From positions 174,419,240 to 174,483,239 of the forward strand of contig CM043944.1 in the NCBI GenBank assembly GCA_014529385.2: DNA of 64,000 bases, read 5' to 3'. Source of the DNA: Adiantum capillus-veneris. Its lineage: Eukaryota; Streptophyta; Polypodiopsida; Polypodiales; Pteridaceae. Positions 10,148-22,189 of this stretch are shown here, piece after piece. The first letter of the stretch is position 1. Each line of letters begins with the position of its first letter. The translations under genes and the position numbers were made by a program. Under the pieces are notes generated by a model. That model saw nothing but the letters and a program-made list of their open reading frames with translations. It was not told where the DNA came from and searched no databases.

Positions 10148-10634
10148 ACTTCTACTTTCGTTTCACAAAACTCCAATTCGCGTTCATTTCTCCCGACTAT
10201 TTTTCATCTTCCCCATCTTTCTAATTCTATTTTGCTTCCTCTATTCCCCCTAATTCTAGTCCTCAAAATAACGTGGAGGAAGAATCCCGCAACTATTCTA
10301 CTACGCCTCCCGGAAGGGGGGAATAGAAACCACTCATTGGTGATTGATCAATACGAATCTTGGGAGGGGCTTGCCAAGTTGATCTTGACCTCGTCTCGGC
10401 CGGTTGGACCCCCCCCCCCCCCCCCCCCCCACCCTCCCACGCCCATGATTTGGGGGCCCCTCCATTCGAATGGGATTGCTATCGCCACTACCCCCCCCCC
10501 CCTATAATGGGGGCTAGGGAGTACGCAAAGTTTTTGCAATGGCAAAGAAATCTTAACTCCTTCCAAATTTGGAATTGGCTTCTGGAAAAAAGGAATTCAA
10601 GCAAGTGTGTATGGGATTGAATCCCCTACCATTT
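10148..10634. other. Spacer ndhF to trnN-GUU with long C runs
   Basis: No gene seen. The spacer holds a run of about 22 C at 10,409-10,430 and a run of 12 C at 10,491-10,502. This spacer would contain the single-copy/inverted-repeat border in the source plastome. Confidence 0.55.
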
Positions 10635-10706
10635 TCCCCGGTAGCTCAGCGGTAGAGCGGTCGGCTGTTAACCGATTGGTCGTAGGTTCGAATCCTATCC
10701 GGGGAG
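10635..10706 (+). tRNA. trnN-GUU: tRNA-Asn(GUU)
   Basis: Acceptor TCCCCGG pairs with CCGGGGA plus discriminator G. The D arm is TAGCTCAGCGGTAGAGC, the anticodon is GTT in CTGTTAA, and the T loop region is GGTTCGAATCC. It is an inverted-repeat gene in plastomes, so the segment crosses from SSC into IR. Confidence 0.96.
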
Positions 10707-11371
10707 ATCCGTATCTACGTCAAGAATTTCCACTAATACTAATTAGGATTAGGAGAGCTGTATTTCACATCACACATATTCCAAATCAAGTCGCGTGACC
10801 CACCAACCACTGAATGGTTTGCTATCGCGCTATTTTAGGCCTCGACACCAACGAATGGAAACGAGAATATTGGCACGTTCCGTTCTCCCCCCCCCCCCCC
10901 CCCACTTGACTAATTTAATTGGCCCATTCCAGTCATTCAATACACCGGATTGATTTAAAGTGGAAATTCTTAGATTTCGACGCCTCAATGAGATCCTTGG
11001 AGCTACTTGGGGAGGGTGAGGGGGGGGGGGAGGGAAATCCAAAATCTTATCGAGGATAGTTATTGGGAAGACAAAGAATTGTCTTTGTTCGCATAATTCC
11101 TGCGAAATAACCTATATCACTCCTTCCAATCCTACCTCTCAGTGGAGAGACTCCTAATTCCTATAGTAACTGTTCTCCAACTTCTTTTCTTTTTGAAATG
11201 CTATAATTAGATTTTCCGTATCAGTAAAAGGAAAATAGAGATCTTCCTCCTACTGAGTGAGTTGGCTTCCAATTCTATGGCTAGAGATCTAAACGGAGTG
11301 GGGAGTATCTAGGTGAGGAAACAACAGTTGTTTCATGACATCAAACTTTCATGAAGGAATTGTTTCATTGT
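10707..11371. other. Spacer trnN-GUU to ycf2, no gene seen
   Basis: About 660 bases without a supported gene. It contains a run of 17 C (10,887-10,903), a G-rich stretch near 11,019-11,030 and a small hairpin at 11,068-11,085 (AAGACAA / TTGTCTT with loop AGAA). Confidence 0.55.
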
Positions 11372-13083
11372 TCAATCCAGTGATGCTTTACCAAACCGAA
11401 ACGGATTGGATAGATATTCATAAGTTTCAAGCAAAATATTATAAATAAGAAAATCCCGAAATGGGGAACGGTTCCGTCTCAGCCATTTGTTTCTATGAAC
11501 CAGAAGCCTAAACCGAAGAAATCGTTCCGGGAAATCCTCCGCTACCGCGTAGCAACCCAAACGAACGGGAGTAAATATCTGCGGATATTGCAGATGTATA
11601 TCTACGGAAGAGGTTTCCCCGACGTATTCGGAATCTCGCTCCTCCTCTTCTAGAGGAAGATTATTCCGCCGATTGAGAGATGAGTCGGGTTTCAATTTTG
11701 GATTCTCTTCGCTATAGAGGAAAAAATCTTTAATTTTATTATTTGACATCTTCTGAAGGCGCTGCCTTCTCATACCGTAAATGGTGTGAAGCCTCCGTGC
11801 CAGTTCTTTCGTTGACAACAAGTTGCGGCGCAGGGAAGGAATGTTAGGGTCTGGCTGGAACAGAAGCATGGGGTCCCAGATGAAGCACCCCCCGAAGAGT
11901 CGAGTCATTTCATTCAATAGATCACAATGTGTTTCATACTCATTAGATGAATCGCCAGAGATTCCCAATTCGAGAAATTGCTCACGTAACAACATATTAT
12001 CCAATCAGTTTTCCAATCTTTTAATGGAATTATCTGTTCCATTAGTGACAGATTTCTCGAAGCTGAAAAGATACCCGCTTTTCTCGCGCCACTTACTTCT
12101 CTTTCCCCTAATCTTACTGAATTCAAAATCTTGTTGGGGTATGTAATTCTGATTGTAGTAAAGAAGAATTAAGTTATACAAATGGTTGGGTTCAGATAAT
12201 ACCCCCATCAATTCGCAAGTCCCGCTTCGTAGGAAACGGAGACGCCAAGCCTTGCGGGACCAAGTAATCTCACGCGATATCTCTGCCGCTGAGTTTCTTA
12301 ATTCGGGTGACTATTGCATCTCGAAATCGGTTAGACTACTAATTCTCCCTCTTTTCAGAGATTTGGAAGAGCGACTTAGAGAGGTTAAACCTGAGCAATA
12401 CTTGGGTTTTCCAATAGGAAGAGGGGGAGGAAAACTATTACTGCGCCGGCTCTCTCCCCTACAAATTTCCGGATGTGGGAAATTATTCGAGAGGTTTTCT
12501 AGGACACCACAAGCTAGGTTTAAGTCATTCTCTACGAGTTTGTTGATAACAATGAAATTCTCTTCTTTTCCCCTATCCATTTGGAACGAATCGTGAGCTA
12601 CTAATTTGGCTATTAGCTCTGGGAGATGCAAAAACATAGTGAATTCATCAATTGTTGATTCGGTTGTTGAAGGTTCCACATACCAATTAGACAAGTAATA
12701 AAATCGCATTTTTAACTCGTCAGGACCAATAAATGGAAAAGTTGTGAGAGAAATATCTGTCAAACTATTCTTTACTTCTGCCATCTTGTAGGAAGAGATT
12801 TCCCATTCAGAATTAGATTCCATCTCATTGCCCATATCACTAACAATCGAATGTTGCCTATGCAAAGCTAATCCAATTGTGTTGCTACATACAAACTTTC
12901 TCCCTTTGGAAGTACCTATCAATAACGCTTCATTAGCGAGAAGAAGTAAATCTCGTTTACTATAACCTGCAGTTCTAGACACAGTACTCTCAAGAGTCGG
13001 ATTAGCCCCTACCTCGAAACCTTTGATACGTAATAGAATTGACAATTCTTTCTGACGTTGACGCCCATTGGACCTCCGAAAAT
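11372..13083 (-). pseudogene. ycf2: Ycf2, C-terminal part, truncated by the insertion end
   Basis: A single reading frame of about 1.7 kb on the reverse strand encodes the C-terminal part of Ycf2, the FtsH-related AAA ATPase of the plastid import motor. Near its start lies GYSKRDLLLLANEALLIGTS, followed by IGLALHRQHS. The end carries CFIWDPMLLFQPDPNIPSL, LLVHRNKWLRRN and LETYEYLSNPFRFGKASLD. The frame is broken only by TAG at 12,313-12,311 and TGA at 12,007-12,005. In fern plastids U-to-C editing would turn these into CAG and CGA, so they may be normal editing sites. The 5' two thirds are missing because plastid sequence stops near 13,083. The copy cannot make a full protein here. Confidence 0.88.
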
Positions 13084-13107
13084 TTATTAATATATATATA
13101 TTTATCT

Positions 13108-13146
<39 letters not shown>

Positions 13147-13350
13147 TTCCCTATCTCTTTCTCTCTCTCTATATAGATCACTCTCTATTTCTCTCTCTCT
13201 CTCTACTTCCCTATCTCTCTCTCTCTCTCTCTATTTCCCTATCTCTCTCTCTCTATTTCTCTATTTCCCTCAATCTCTTTCGCATTCTCTATTTCTCTCT
13301 CTCTCTCTTTAATTTCCTACACACATCTCTCTCTCTCTCTCTCTCTTTTA
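13083..13350. repeat. AT then CT microsatellite cluster at the plastid junction
   Basis: ATATATATAT is followed by many CT runs separated by TATTTCCCTAT-type interruptions. It starts exactly where ycf2 homology ends. Long open frames here are repeat artefacts. Confidence 0.9.
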
Positions 13351-13751
13351 GTGCATTTTTGTCACCCTTCTACATCTATCCACACACCTGGCACTCAACT
13401 TTTTCCAATAATGCATCCCGAAATCACGTGAAGTGGCCCCCAAATATAGTTCTCATGATGACCAAATATAGTACTAGTGACGATGAAAATCGATGTACTA
13501 TGTACATGTTGTCCTACTTGTACACATGTGGGCCCCATGTAACCACTTGGCTCTGGAAAATGGGCAATGCTTTATTCGATGCACCATGCATGTGTATGTA
13601 CATATGTGCAATCACTTCTTCCAAAAAACTCCTAACATAATTTGCCTATCCCCTAGCCTGCTAGATCATTCATGATCAGCAGCAGCAAAAAGAGATACTC
13701 ATTCCACCTGGATCCCACACAAAAACACTCGGCATTCCCTGCATCAAAAGC
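13351..13751. other. Unassigned, between microsatellite and gypsy fragment
   Basis: No gene or mobile element boundary recognised. The sequence is of ordinary composition. The left edge of the minus-strand gypsy fragment must lie in or near it. Confidence 0.5.
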
Positions 13752-15997
13752 TTAATCAAGCTTCCACCTGGTTCCCAATCCTGGTTCCCAAGGAAAATAT
13801 GTAGAGATGCCATATATCAACCTTGCATCAAGAAAACCATCAATTACTTTGGCATAGACCTGCAGCTGCAAATATATCTCCTTCTTCATACCTGAGAGGT
13901 CTCCATTGATCATTTGTGTCATCAATTCCTGCTTCTTTGACAATTCAACCTTGGTTTGCATCAGCCCTTCAATTTCTTCATAAGGCCCTTCACTTTCATC
14001 TTCAATCTCATTTGCAACTGCAACTAAACCAGACTCATGGATTTCTTTGTCTATCAGAAGAAATGCAATATCAACATCCTCCTCACTGCTGGTAGTAATA
14101 TCATTGTCCTCGTCAGACACTGTGGAATAGTCTTTATCACTAGACTCATCCTCATCTTCATAAATTTCCTCCAATAGTTTCCTTGTGTCCATATTATATA
14201 GCTTCTTGTCACATGTCTTTCCATAGAGGCTAATCGTACCACGTCGCCAATCTTGAACATCTCCCACTGCACATAACCATCATCTGCCCAGTATAATAGG
14301 ATATGCACCCAACCCCGCTGGCATCTGAAAATCAACCGCCACCTTTGCATCATATGCCTCCACTTCTAAGCTCTTTACAACACCCAAACATTTCACTTTC
14401 TGATGGTTTGCCAATCTGACCTGAAAGCTTGACACCCTAGTCACTATAAGACCCATCTTCTCAATGCATGAGTGTGTTATGACACATATTTGGGCTCCAC
14501 CATCAACATAACCTTGTCCTAGATTTTTTCTTTTGTACCACACATCTACTATTGAGAAAATGTGTGGTAGCTCATCCATTGCCAATACCTTCACTGACCC
14601 TCTCTCTGGTTCTTTCTCCATTGGGTTAACCATCCTCTTCCATTGTCGCTTTAGCTTAGGCACCATCTCTATAAGCTTCCCAAAAGTAACATCTGCTTTC
14701 TTGCTTGTCAGATTCTCCTTCAAGTCATAGCTTAATTGCCCATCCCCTAGTGGAAAATCTGAAACATGAAACTTGCGACGAGCCCTTCTTTTCCTCTTGG
14801 CCTTGACATCCTCACCTTCATGGCTCTTTCCCTTCTTCTTACTAGGACCTGGGGCATTTCTTCCTTCCTTATCCTATGTTGTCCTCTTCCCAATAGGCAT
14901 CACTAATGTATCCTCCAGCTTTGCTACCTTCTCCAAAGTGACCACGCTTGTCACTTTTGTCTTTCCTTTTTCCTCTTGGGTTAATCCACTGGTTCCTTCT
15001 TCTCCCTTAAATTCAATGCCATAATCATTTGACCTAGTTATCACCTGCCTTGGCAATAGATACATGTCTCCCCCCATCCTTGGTGGCTTATCACATTGCG
15101 GGTTGATGTGGCCCAACTCTCTGCAATTATAACACGTGGGCGTCTGCCTCCAGACTCTACCATTGCTTTGTCCAACACCATTCCTGGGTCTTTCTTCACC
15201 TCTTGGCTGATTTGCAAACCTCCCCCAACCTCGATTATTTCCCACATTGCCTAGCATGTTTAGGCTGAGATTCTTCATTAAATCTACCACTTGCCTCATG
15301 TCTTGCCTTAGCCCATCATCTTGCATTGTTGTAGTGACCACTATTGGCATAACCTGAGGAGTAACATAAACCACTAGTTCATGATGAACCCCTGGCATGC
15401 GACCTTGCAAAGAATCCATAGGCTGAAATTCAGACCTCCTGGGCAAAGACTCTATTCCTAGATGACTCATTCTTCTCAGCTTCCACTCTTTGTCCCTCGC
15501 TACCTCTAGTGCATCTTCATATGTCCTACGCTTCTTTAGCTCCACTCTCCAACGTATATTCTCCCAAGACCAGCCAAGAACCTGTCCTTCTTCATCATGT
15601 CAGGTGGGGGTACCTGTGGTGCTAAGGCCTTGCACATCATCTCCCATGCCATTGAAAACTTACATGTGTATGCATCTACTGGCTCACCTTCCCTTTGCAC
15701 CAAACCCTGTACTTCTTGCCACACTTTGTCAGGATCTTCTGCCTTCACAAACTCCACTTCCAATCCATTCCGTAGATTGTCCCAACTTAATCTCACAGAT
15801 GGATCAGCCGCATGCAACTCCTCTTCAAATGCTTTGGACCAAACTCGTGCATCACTCTTCAAACAAATCTGGAGAAGACGTAACATCTACACCGGATCAT
15901 GAATCTAATTGCTAATGCAAGCAACCTCCATCTTTTCCAAAAAGTCTTCCACATCTTCATCACTTCTTCCATGAAATTCCAGATAAGAGAAAGCCAT
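13752..15997 (-). mobile_element. Broken Ty3/gypsy-type gag-protease fragment
   Basis: Reading from 15,997 down, a gag-like frame begins MAFSYLEFHGRSDEDVEDF and continues past two in-frame TAGs into the Retrotrans_gag-like segment ARVWSKAFEEELHAADPS ... DPDKVWQEVQGLVQREGEPV (15,886-15,536). Next come a zinc knuckle CYNCRELGHINPQC (15,545-14,874 frame) and an aspartic protease-like segment YVDGGAQICVITHSCI ending AYPIILGR (14,723-14,280), then an acidic tail containing VQDWRRGTISLYGK (14,267-13,752). No reverse transcriptase, integrase or LTR is found next to it, so it is a truncated copy. Frame changes at about 15,540, 14,870 and 14,270 confirm decay. Assignment to gypsy rests on the gag and protease style. 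Confidence 0.75.
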
Positions 15998-16139
15998 GGC
16001 TACCCAGGTTTCATTGCTTTGAGAACTCCTTCTAACACAGGTGCAAAAAACCCAAAACTTTTTATTGACTCAATTCCTAGAAACTTCAAGGGAGCTCATC
16101 TTTAGATAAGGACAAACACATGCACATCAAATGAGTTTT

Positions 16140-17571
16140 CATAGTTGATCATTGTTGAAAGATGAAGCTGAACAACACCAGTTGGCCAAAGAAAAGCAAC
16201 ATAAGGAAATGGAAGAGTTAGGTGAACTTCTCATGAAGTCAACAGATGCCGATCAAAGTTATAGATGAAGTGTATAAAGCACTGGAAAAGAAGAATAAAG
16301 ATCTCGAGCTCGAGCTAAAGCTAGAGCAATCACAACACAGAGACCTTGCATTAATGTGGATACAAAGAGAAGAAGAGCTGCTCAAGGAGATAGCAGAACT
16401 CAAGAGAGTTAATCAGCTATTGCGAGACGGGCAGCAAGAAACGTAAGAGGAAGCAAGTACTTCAAAACAACCCCACATAGAAATTCCCTCATTCTCTTTC
16501 GCTGAGATGGAAACACAGTCGGAAGAAGAGCGAAGAAGACTTTTTAGGTACCAATCACAGATGCCGATCAAGTGCCAATGGTCCAGCTATCAAAAGCTGA
16601 AGAAGATGCACTTAAGGAGCAGGTCGCTCAAGAAATGGATGAGCAATGGAAAGCATTGATGGATTGGGAGTTGAGAGTTCTCCACTCAGTCAATGTTACT
16701 CAACTCACTACCAACCAAATCAATGCACAATGGCATCAACAATCACTGCCATACCCCTTGATCAAGGTAGAGCTGCTACAGGTTAAGGAACGACTATATA
16801 AAGACATGCAAGCAGAAGGCGCAGATGAAGTCCATCCCAAGTGGAGAAAGAGCTGGCTAAACAAGAATCCCAGATACTTGATTTTGTTCACAAGAGTGCC
16901 TGCAGCCCTTCAAAAGGACCCGGCTTTTTGTCCTATACCAAGAGTAAGGACGTGGCAAGCACGTGAAGCAATGACAAAAAGCAGCCTACATGGTTGAATT
17001 GTCCGAGATTGCCAGCTCCAGAAAAGGGAACGGCGATAGAGGAATACCCTAACGGGCGCCATGGCATTCTTCAAAAGCCTCCATGATCTCTCATGTGCTA
17101 TGCTCTACAAAAATTTGTTGAATGCTGCTCACATGCATTGAAGCTTTTCATGAGCTAGAGCAAGCAGGAGCACCGTGGATGTCGTTCCTCGAGGGAAATG
17201 AAGGTCTTTGCTACAACCTAAGCGCCCAACCTTCCGAAGAAGTCCTTTATGGCTTCTACGCCCGCTGCATGTTCTTGCCATCTCATAATATGTTGGCATT
17301 TGAGGAAGCGTTCTACACAGGGTTTTTCACTTGGCGAACAAATATTTTTGGGCTAGTGATCAACAACCTAACTTCCAGATTCGTAGGCTACTCATCCATC
17401 AAGCTCAAGAACAGTCACTATGCAATTTTTGCAGGTTTCAAACAAAGAAAGAAAGATCAGATATGAGAAGGCACTTCATGCACGTAAAGACCGTCTCACC
17501 AACCGTCAACCTAAATATTATTTCAGCCCATAAAGCTATGTCAAGGGATGACAAAGGCGAGGAGGGGGGGA
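16140..17571 (+). mobile_element. 3' internal part of an LTR element with unknown ORFs
   Basis: This stretch precedes a polypurine tract and LTR. It holds three decayed frames: 16,246-16,446 (Lys/Glu/Leu-rich, coiled-coil-like, ALEKKNKDLELELKLEQSQ), 16,572-16,997 (AEEDALKEQVAQEMDEQW ... VHPKWRKSWLNKNPRYLIL) and 17,122-17,466 (EEVLYGFYARCMFLPSHNML). I recognise no domain. Their place just before PPT and LTR suggests 3' accessory ORFs. No gag or pol of this element is visible to the left, where an opposite-strand fragment begins. Confidence 0.55.
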
Positions 17572-17936
17572 ATGTTAACAGCAAGCTAGCCCGGGTACCA
17601 TTTTTTGGCGCTCTCATTGTAAAAAAAAATCATTATTTTGATGAATCGGGAATATTGTAACTCCTATTTTCCGGATAAACTTTGTAATCAATGAGCCGGA
17701 GCTACAAGCTTCCAGACCTTATCAACATGCCTTTAGTTAGAGCCTCCAGATTATTAGTTTTGACCACCAAAAACCTTGGCTAAGGTATAAAAGCCAATTT
17801 TTGTAAGTTATTATTAAGCTTTGGATAATGAAATACAGAGCGTGAGCTAACAGTGCTCACTTCTCTCCTTCTCGTGTTTCCTACTCCCTCCCCGATTGTC
17901 ACATTGCAGTCACGTTTGTTGCGTTGCAACCGCAGG
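17555..17936 (+). repeat. Polypurine tract and 3' LTR
   Basis: The purine tract AGGCGAGGAGGGGGGGAA ends at 17,572 and is followed by TGTTAACAGCAAGC, a typical LTR start. A TATA box (GGTATAAAAGCC) lies near 17,782 and CT-rich sequence follows. The LTR end is not certain; I place it near a CA at about 17,936. No second copy is in the window. Confidence 0.6.
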
Positions 17937-18614
17937 TAAGAGCTCTACACATTGATGTAAGCATTTCACGATAATTTGTAGCTTTTGGTGTCGCCAATAT
18001 GTGGCCTAATCTCATCATAATTAGGAATTTAAGCTTTAAAATATAAAACTAAGTATAGGCGGGGTATTTGGACATCATTGCTAAGCATTTAGATGCATTC
18101 TCGGTCAAAAACGACTAGGTCAAAAACTCACTGCTGTTAATAATTGCGATTTTTGCACTTGACCTAAAGTGAGATTTGAGACCATAAGCATGTGTTCTTA
18201 GGCCTTATAAACATGTTCTAGAAGTTTCATTACGTTTGGATGTCATTTGATGCTGTAACAAATGTGATTTGTTTGTCGATGAGCGATTGGCTTTTGGTGA
18301 TTTCGGTCATTTGAGTGTAGCCTGAGATAGATGCGAGTTGTTTGTTATTTTTCAAGAGATTGATAACCTCTTGTAGCCTCTATGCACTAGTTGAGTCAGC
18401 TTCGTCCCATGGATTGACAATTTATTCGTGGTTCTCGCTACATCTGCAATAAGATAGGAGTGAGGTTAGACACCTGTCCCACATGGGGCTTAGAAAGTCG
18501 ATCGGCACAAAAGCATGATTTATCCCTAGTAACCATATGTTCTCTCCAAGTACAAGATAAGCTCTTTGTGTAGCAAGTAGGGGATGTCCATGTGTGTATG
18601 TCAAGAACAAAATA
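17937..18614. other. Unassigned intergenic DNA
   Basis: About 680 bases of AT-rich sequence without a supported gene. A stretch near 18,440-18,500 (GTCCCACATGGGGC) looks like repeat-derived DNA but I could not place it. Confidence 0.45.
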
Positions 18615-19477
18615 TGTCATAAAATCTAATATCTAACTAACCCAAATGATTTTCTCATATTAAATTGATCATTTAATGTGGGAGATAAACGGGAACAAGA
18701 GTTAGAATATAGACATGTGCTTATGGATCTATCTCATCACGAGACGAAAGTCAATGGGTCCAAATGAGAGATGGTATGTCAAAGAGCAATGCTAGCTAAT
18801 GGAGCTTGAAAGACCTTAGAGGTAGCTTCATTAAAGACCTCCAAAGGTTAGTGTTAAAAGTCCTTAGACCTAGGACCTTAGGCAAGCTAGGGCTGAGCTA
18901 GGTGGGAACGCAGCCCAAGCTTGAGGTGCTTGTCATGCTTGCTGACTAAAGTGCTTCGGGTGCTTGTCGCGCTTGCTAACTAAGATGCTTGAGGTGCTTG
19001 TTGTGCTTGCTGACTAAGGTGCTTGTCATGTTTTATGACTAAGTTGCTTGAGGGGCTTCATGACTAAGGTGCTCAAGGGGTGAGGTGTTCCAAATTCAAC
19101 ATGATCCCTACAAAAGGGGGGCGAGCCCTAAAGCTAGGGGCATGAGAGAGAACACACTCACACTCACTCAAGGCAAGCCCAAGACCTAAGAGGCAACAAT
19201 GTCAAGCACCTTAGTCCTCATGTAGTGCCTAAAGCATATGGTTGACCTCTAAAGGGGTCCAATGAGAATTTAGTTTATTGAATTAATTGTTTAAGCATTA
19301 TTCAAGCCCTCTCTCTCAAAGGGGTATGAAGGAAACTTGTCCTAATGCTACCCTTGTTGCTTGATATGCAGAAAGCATGTGATTGGCTAGGCTTGAGGAG
19401 GTCCAATCACCATCAAGGAAGAGCTAGAAGAGGGGGTTCGACCTAAGCTAGGGGTGTGTGTGCTTGGCCATATACCT
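18615..19477. repeat. Non-coding repeat unit, copy 1
   Basis: From TGTCATAAAATCTAATATC this copy aligns with 30,345 onward for about 310 bases with scattered differences, and again at AAAGGGGTCCAATGAGAATT (about 19,253 versus 30,887). Together with copy 2 it was a tandem pair before the gypsy element at 19,478 inserted between them. No coding frame is supported. Confidence 0.75.
18920..19085. repeat. Minisatellite with GCTTG...GACTAAGGTGCTTGAGG units
   Basis: Four to five imperfect units of roughly 28-37 bases share the words GGTGCTTGT, GCTTGCTGACTAA and GGTGCTTGAGG. It lies inside repeat copy 1 and is not expanded in copy 2, where only one unit-like stretch is seen near 30,625. Confidence 0.7.
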
Positions 19478-19958
19478 TGTAGAAGGCAAGGACACTCCCG
19501 ACGGACGGGAACTGCCCCTTAGAAGGCCGACCAGAGGGGAGCAGTCACACTGGTAGTAATTATTACAGGCAGTTACTGCAGTAACTCTTGAAGCTATAAA
19601 TAGGACCCGCTACATTGTAATCGGGCTTCTTGTCTTTTTGGCTTTTGGCTTTCTAAACACTTTCGAGTTTACGAACTCTTAGCTTCTAGCTTCACCCTGG
19701 AATCATTACTCTTGTAATCATCTGAGCTTAAACCCCATTGTATACTGTACTGGTCATCCTTGAGCTATTAATCTAAATATGCAAATACCATTTTCAGTCT
19801 TTCAATTATGTCTCTCATTTCAGTATAACAATCCAGTTCAGTTCTGTATTTCAATCCACTACTCTGTTCCAGTCTCACTAACTGAACTAACAACATAACC
19901 AATAGCTCTAAATTCTAACACTGGAATAAGCTATCTGAAGAGACCAGCTCCAATTCCA
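19478..19958 (+). repeat. 5' LTR of the gypsy element
   Basis: Begins TGTAGAAGGC and ends CAATTCCA. GCTATAAATAGGACCC near 19,593 is the likely TATA box of the element promoter. It aligns end to end with 29,819-30,307. Confidence 0.9.
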
Positions 19959-19960
19959 TT

Positions 19961-19975
19961 TTGGTGATCACGGTG
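19961..19975 (+). promoter_or_regulatory. Candidate primer binding site of the gypsy element
   Basis: TGGTGATCACGGTGG starts two bases after the 5' LTR and begins with TGG, complementary to a tRNA CCA end. It is not the initiator-Met type; I cannot name the tRNA with confidence. Confidence 0.5.
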
Positions 19976-20040
19976 GTTAGAGTTGTTTGCTCTTTGACCA
20001 GAAAACTCTTATCTCCCAATTAGAATTTTAAGTTGTACAC

Positions 20041-21600
20041 ATGGTACCCAAAGTCAGTCGTGGTCGCAAATCGTCAACCCAGTTAGGTACTGATTCCACC
20101 CGTGTCGAGCCTATTCCTGAGGTATCAGAAAGAGAGTCTGATACTAAGAAGGATCCTGAGAGTGAGACTGAGGCTCAGGAGGAGCAAAGTCATGCTGAAG
20201 AGGCCAGAGACTCTCAGCACTCTAGTCACTTCAGGAGGAGAAGGGCTGAGCGTGAGGAACACAAAACCAGGAGTTCTCGATCTACACACAAGGCAGTTGA
20301 GCCCAAGGGCAGCAAGGGCAGTTTTCACAGTTCCAGCAAGAAATCCAAAGAAGAGACATAGACTAAAATTGAAGAAGAAGTTGACTGGGATACTGACACA
20401 CATCACTACAAGAAGTCTTCAAGACAAAGTCAAGCTCCCAAGGTCAGAAGAAGCAGAGACAATGCTGACTGGAATGGTTATACTTATTCATTGAAGATCT
20501 CTTTCCTAGTGTTCAAAGGAGGAAAGAAAGATGATCCAGATGTTCATATTCAAGCTTTTGAGCAGTATGCTGAGTTGAAGAATATTGATGAAGATGACTA
20601 AGGAGAATATTTTCCTCACATTGAAAGATGTAGCAAGGAAATGGTATTACCATTACCTAGCTTGCCAACTCAAATCATACAAAAAACTGCTCAAGGATTT
20701 TAGACTTGAGTATTCAGATAACAGAGGTGATGAGGACATCCTCTGCGAGCTAGACAAGATCAGACAAGGGAAGTTGTTTGTGAGAAGTTATGTTGAAAAA
20801 ATCAAGGAGTTAACCGGGCAATTGCAAGAGCCACCATCAAAAAAGAGGCTACGCGCATGGTTTCTAAATGGTTTCCGCAGTAAGACGCTCAGAGAATAAG
20901 AGGTACCTGCACCAACAAAGAAATTTAATGATTTGGTGCAGAGAGCTCTGAAGCTTGAACAACAAGCTAAGAAGGAGAGAAGACACAAGAAGAGGAGGTC
21001 CAACAGTAGTAGTTCTTCCATTGAGAATTCCGATTCTAGTGAGACCTCCAGCAACTCTGACAGCAGCTCAGATGAAAAGAGCAAGGACAAGGCTAAGAAG
21101 GAGTCTTGGTCCAGGAAGCTTGATGAAATGGTCCGGAAGATTGCTAAAATCAGCCAGACCAAATAACCAGTTAGGAGAATGGAAACCTGGTGCTCAAGGT
21201 GCAAATCTAAAGATCATGTTTCCAATGAATGCCCACAGTGTACCTATTGTAGAGCATATGGTCATTTATGGAACAACTGTGGCATTCGAATTCATCACTT
21301 CAAGAAGGGAAATGATCTGTCTCTACTAGCATTTACCAATGCTGAACCAGCTAAGGTAGAGACAACCAGTGTACCTCAAGAGGAGAAATCAGGTACCAGT
21401 GGCACTAGTACTGGGCGCGGAAGATACCAAGGGGTATTGTCCGAGGCCGAGGACAGGATAATTTTCAAAATTGAAGCCTTAATTGGTATATTTGTGGCAA
21501 GTATGGTCACTTTGCAGCTCAATGTCCGAAGCACCCAGTACTACGGCTACTAAGGCAGAAGCCCCAGAACCAGTTCTAGTACGGGCAGTTACATGCAGTA
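20041..21600 (+). pseudogene. gypsy gag with zinc knuckles
   Basis: The frame starts MVPKVSRGRKSSTQLG with a charged, low-complexity N-terminus (Ser/Glu/Arg rich) and stops at 20,361. A capsid-like segment follows in another frame (20,585-20,899): DVARKWYYHYLACQLKSYKK, then EDILCELDKIRQGKLFVRSY. A Ser-rich patch precedes zinc knuckles at 21,179-21,300: CSRCKSKDHVSNEC and CTYCRAYGHLWNNC. A third, degenerate one near 21,490 reads CGKYGHFAAQC with its first cysteine lost. Gag would form the virus-like particle and bind the RNA. Several stops make it nonfunctional. Confidence 0.75.
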
Positions 21601-22189
21601 AAGAGGTAGTCATTGAAAAATCCCAGATGAGCCGGTAAAGCTAGTCAGTTCTGAAACGAGCAAATGGACTCAGCAAAGAGAGGTATGGAAGGCGAAGGGC
21701 AAAGAGAAGGTAGTCTATGAATGGCAAGAACAGAGAGAACTGGCAGCTAAGATCACAGAAGATCTAGCCAAGAAGCTACCAGAGCAACCAGAAAGTTTTG
21801 ATGCTCGAGTCATTCAGAAGATACCAGTCCAGTCTTCTGAGAAAAGACAGCCAGATCAGTCAGGATCTCGAATTCTTGAGACTATGCTAGCTGCAGTCCA
21901 AGGACTGGTGGAAGATCTAGGAAATGTTAAATCAGATCTAACTGCAATAGGAAACAATGAAGTGGGCAAAGCAAACACCAGAACAGAGGATTGGAACTGT
22001 GAAGATAGTATCGATTCCTCAAGTTCTGATAATAACTCTAATTAAGAGAGAGAACGAATTCATGTTAAAATCTGTGAAAGAATTCGGGAACTGACACTTG
22101 AATTAGAAGACATCAGACAAATTTTACCTGAAGCAGCAAAATTTATCAGACAGCGAAGAAAGGCTGAAGCCGATGCCAGAGCAGTTGAT

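Noticed and set aside
10232-10620. Proline-rich open frames between ndhF and trnN
   Set aside because: Created by C homopolymers in a plastid spacer; no known plastid gene there.
13068-13640. 190-codon frame rich in Leu and Ser
   Set aside because: It is the translation of CT microsatellites and lacks any domain.
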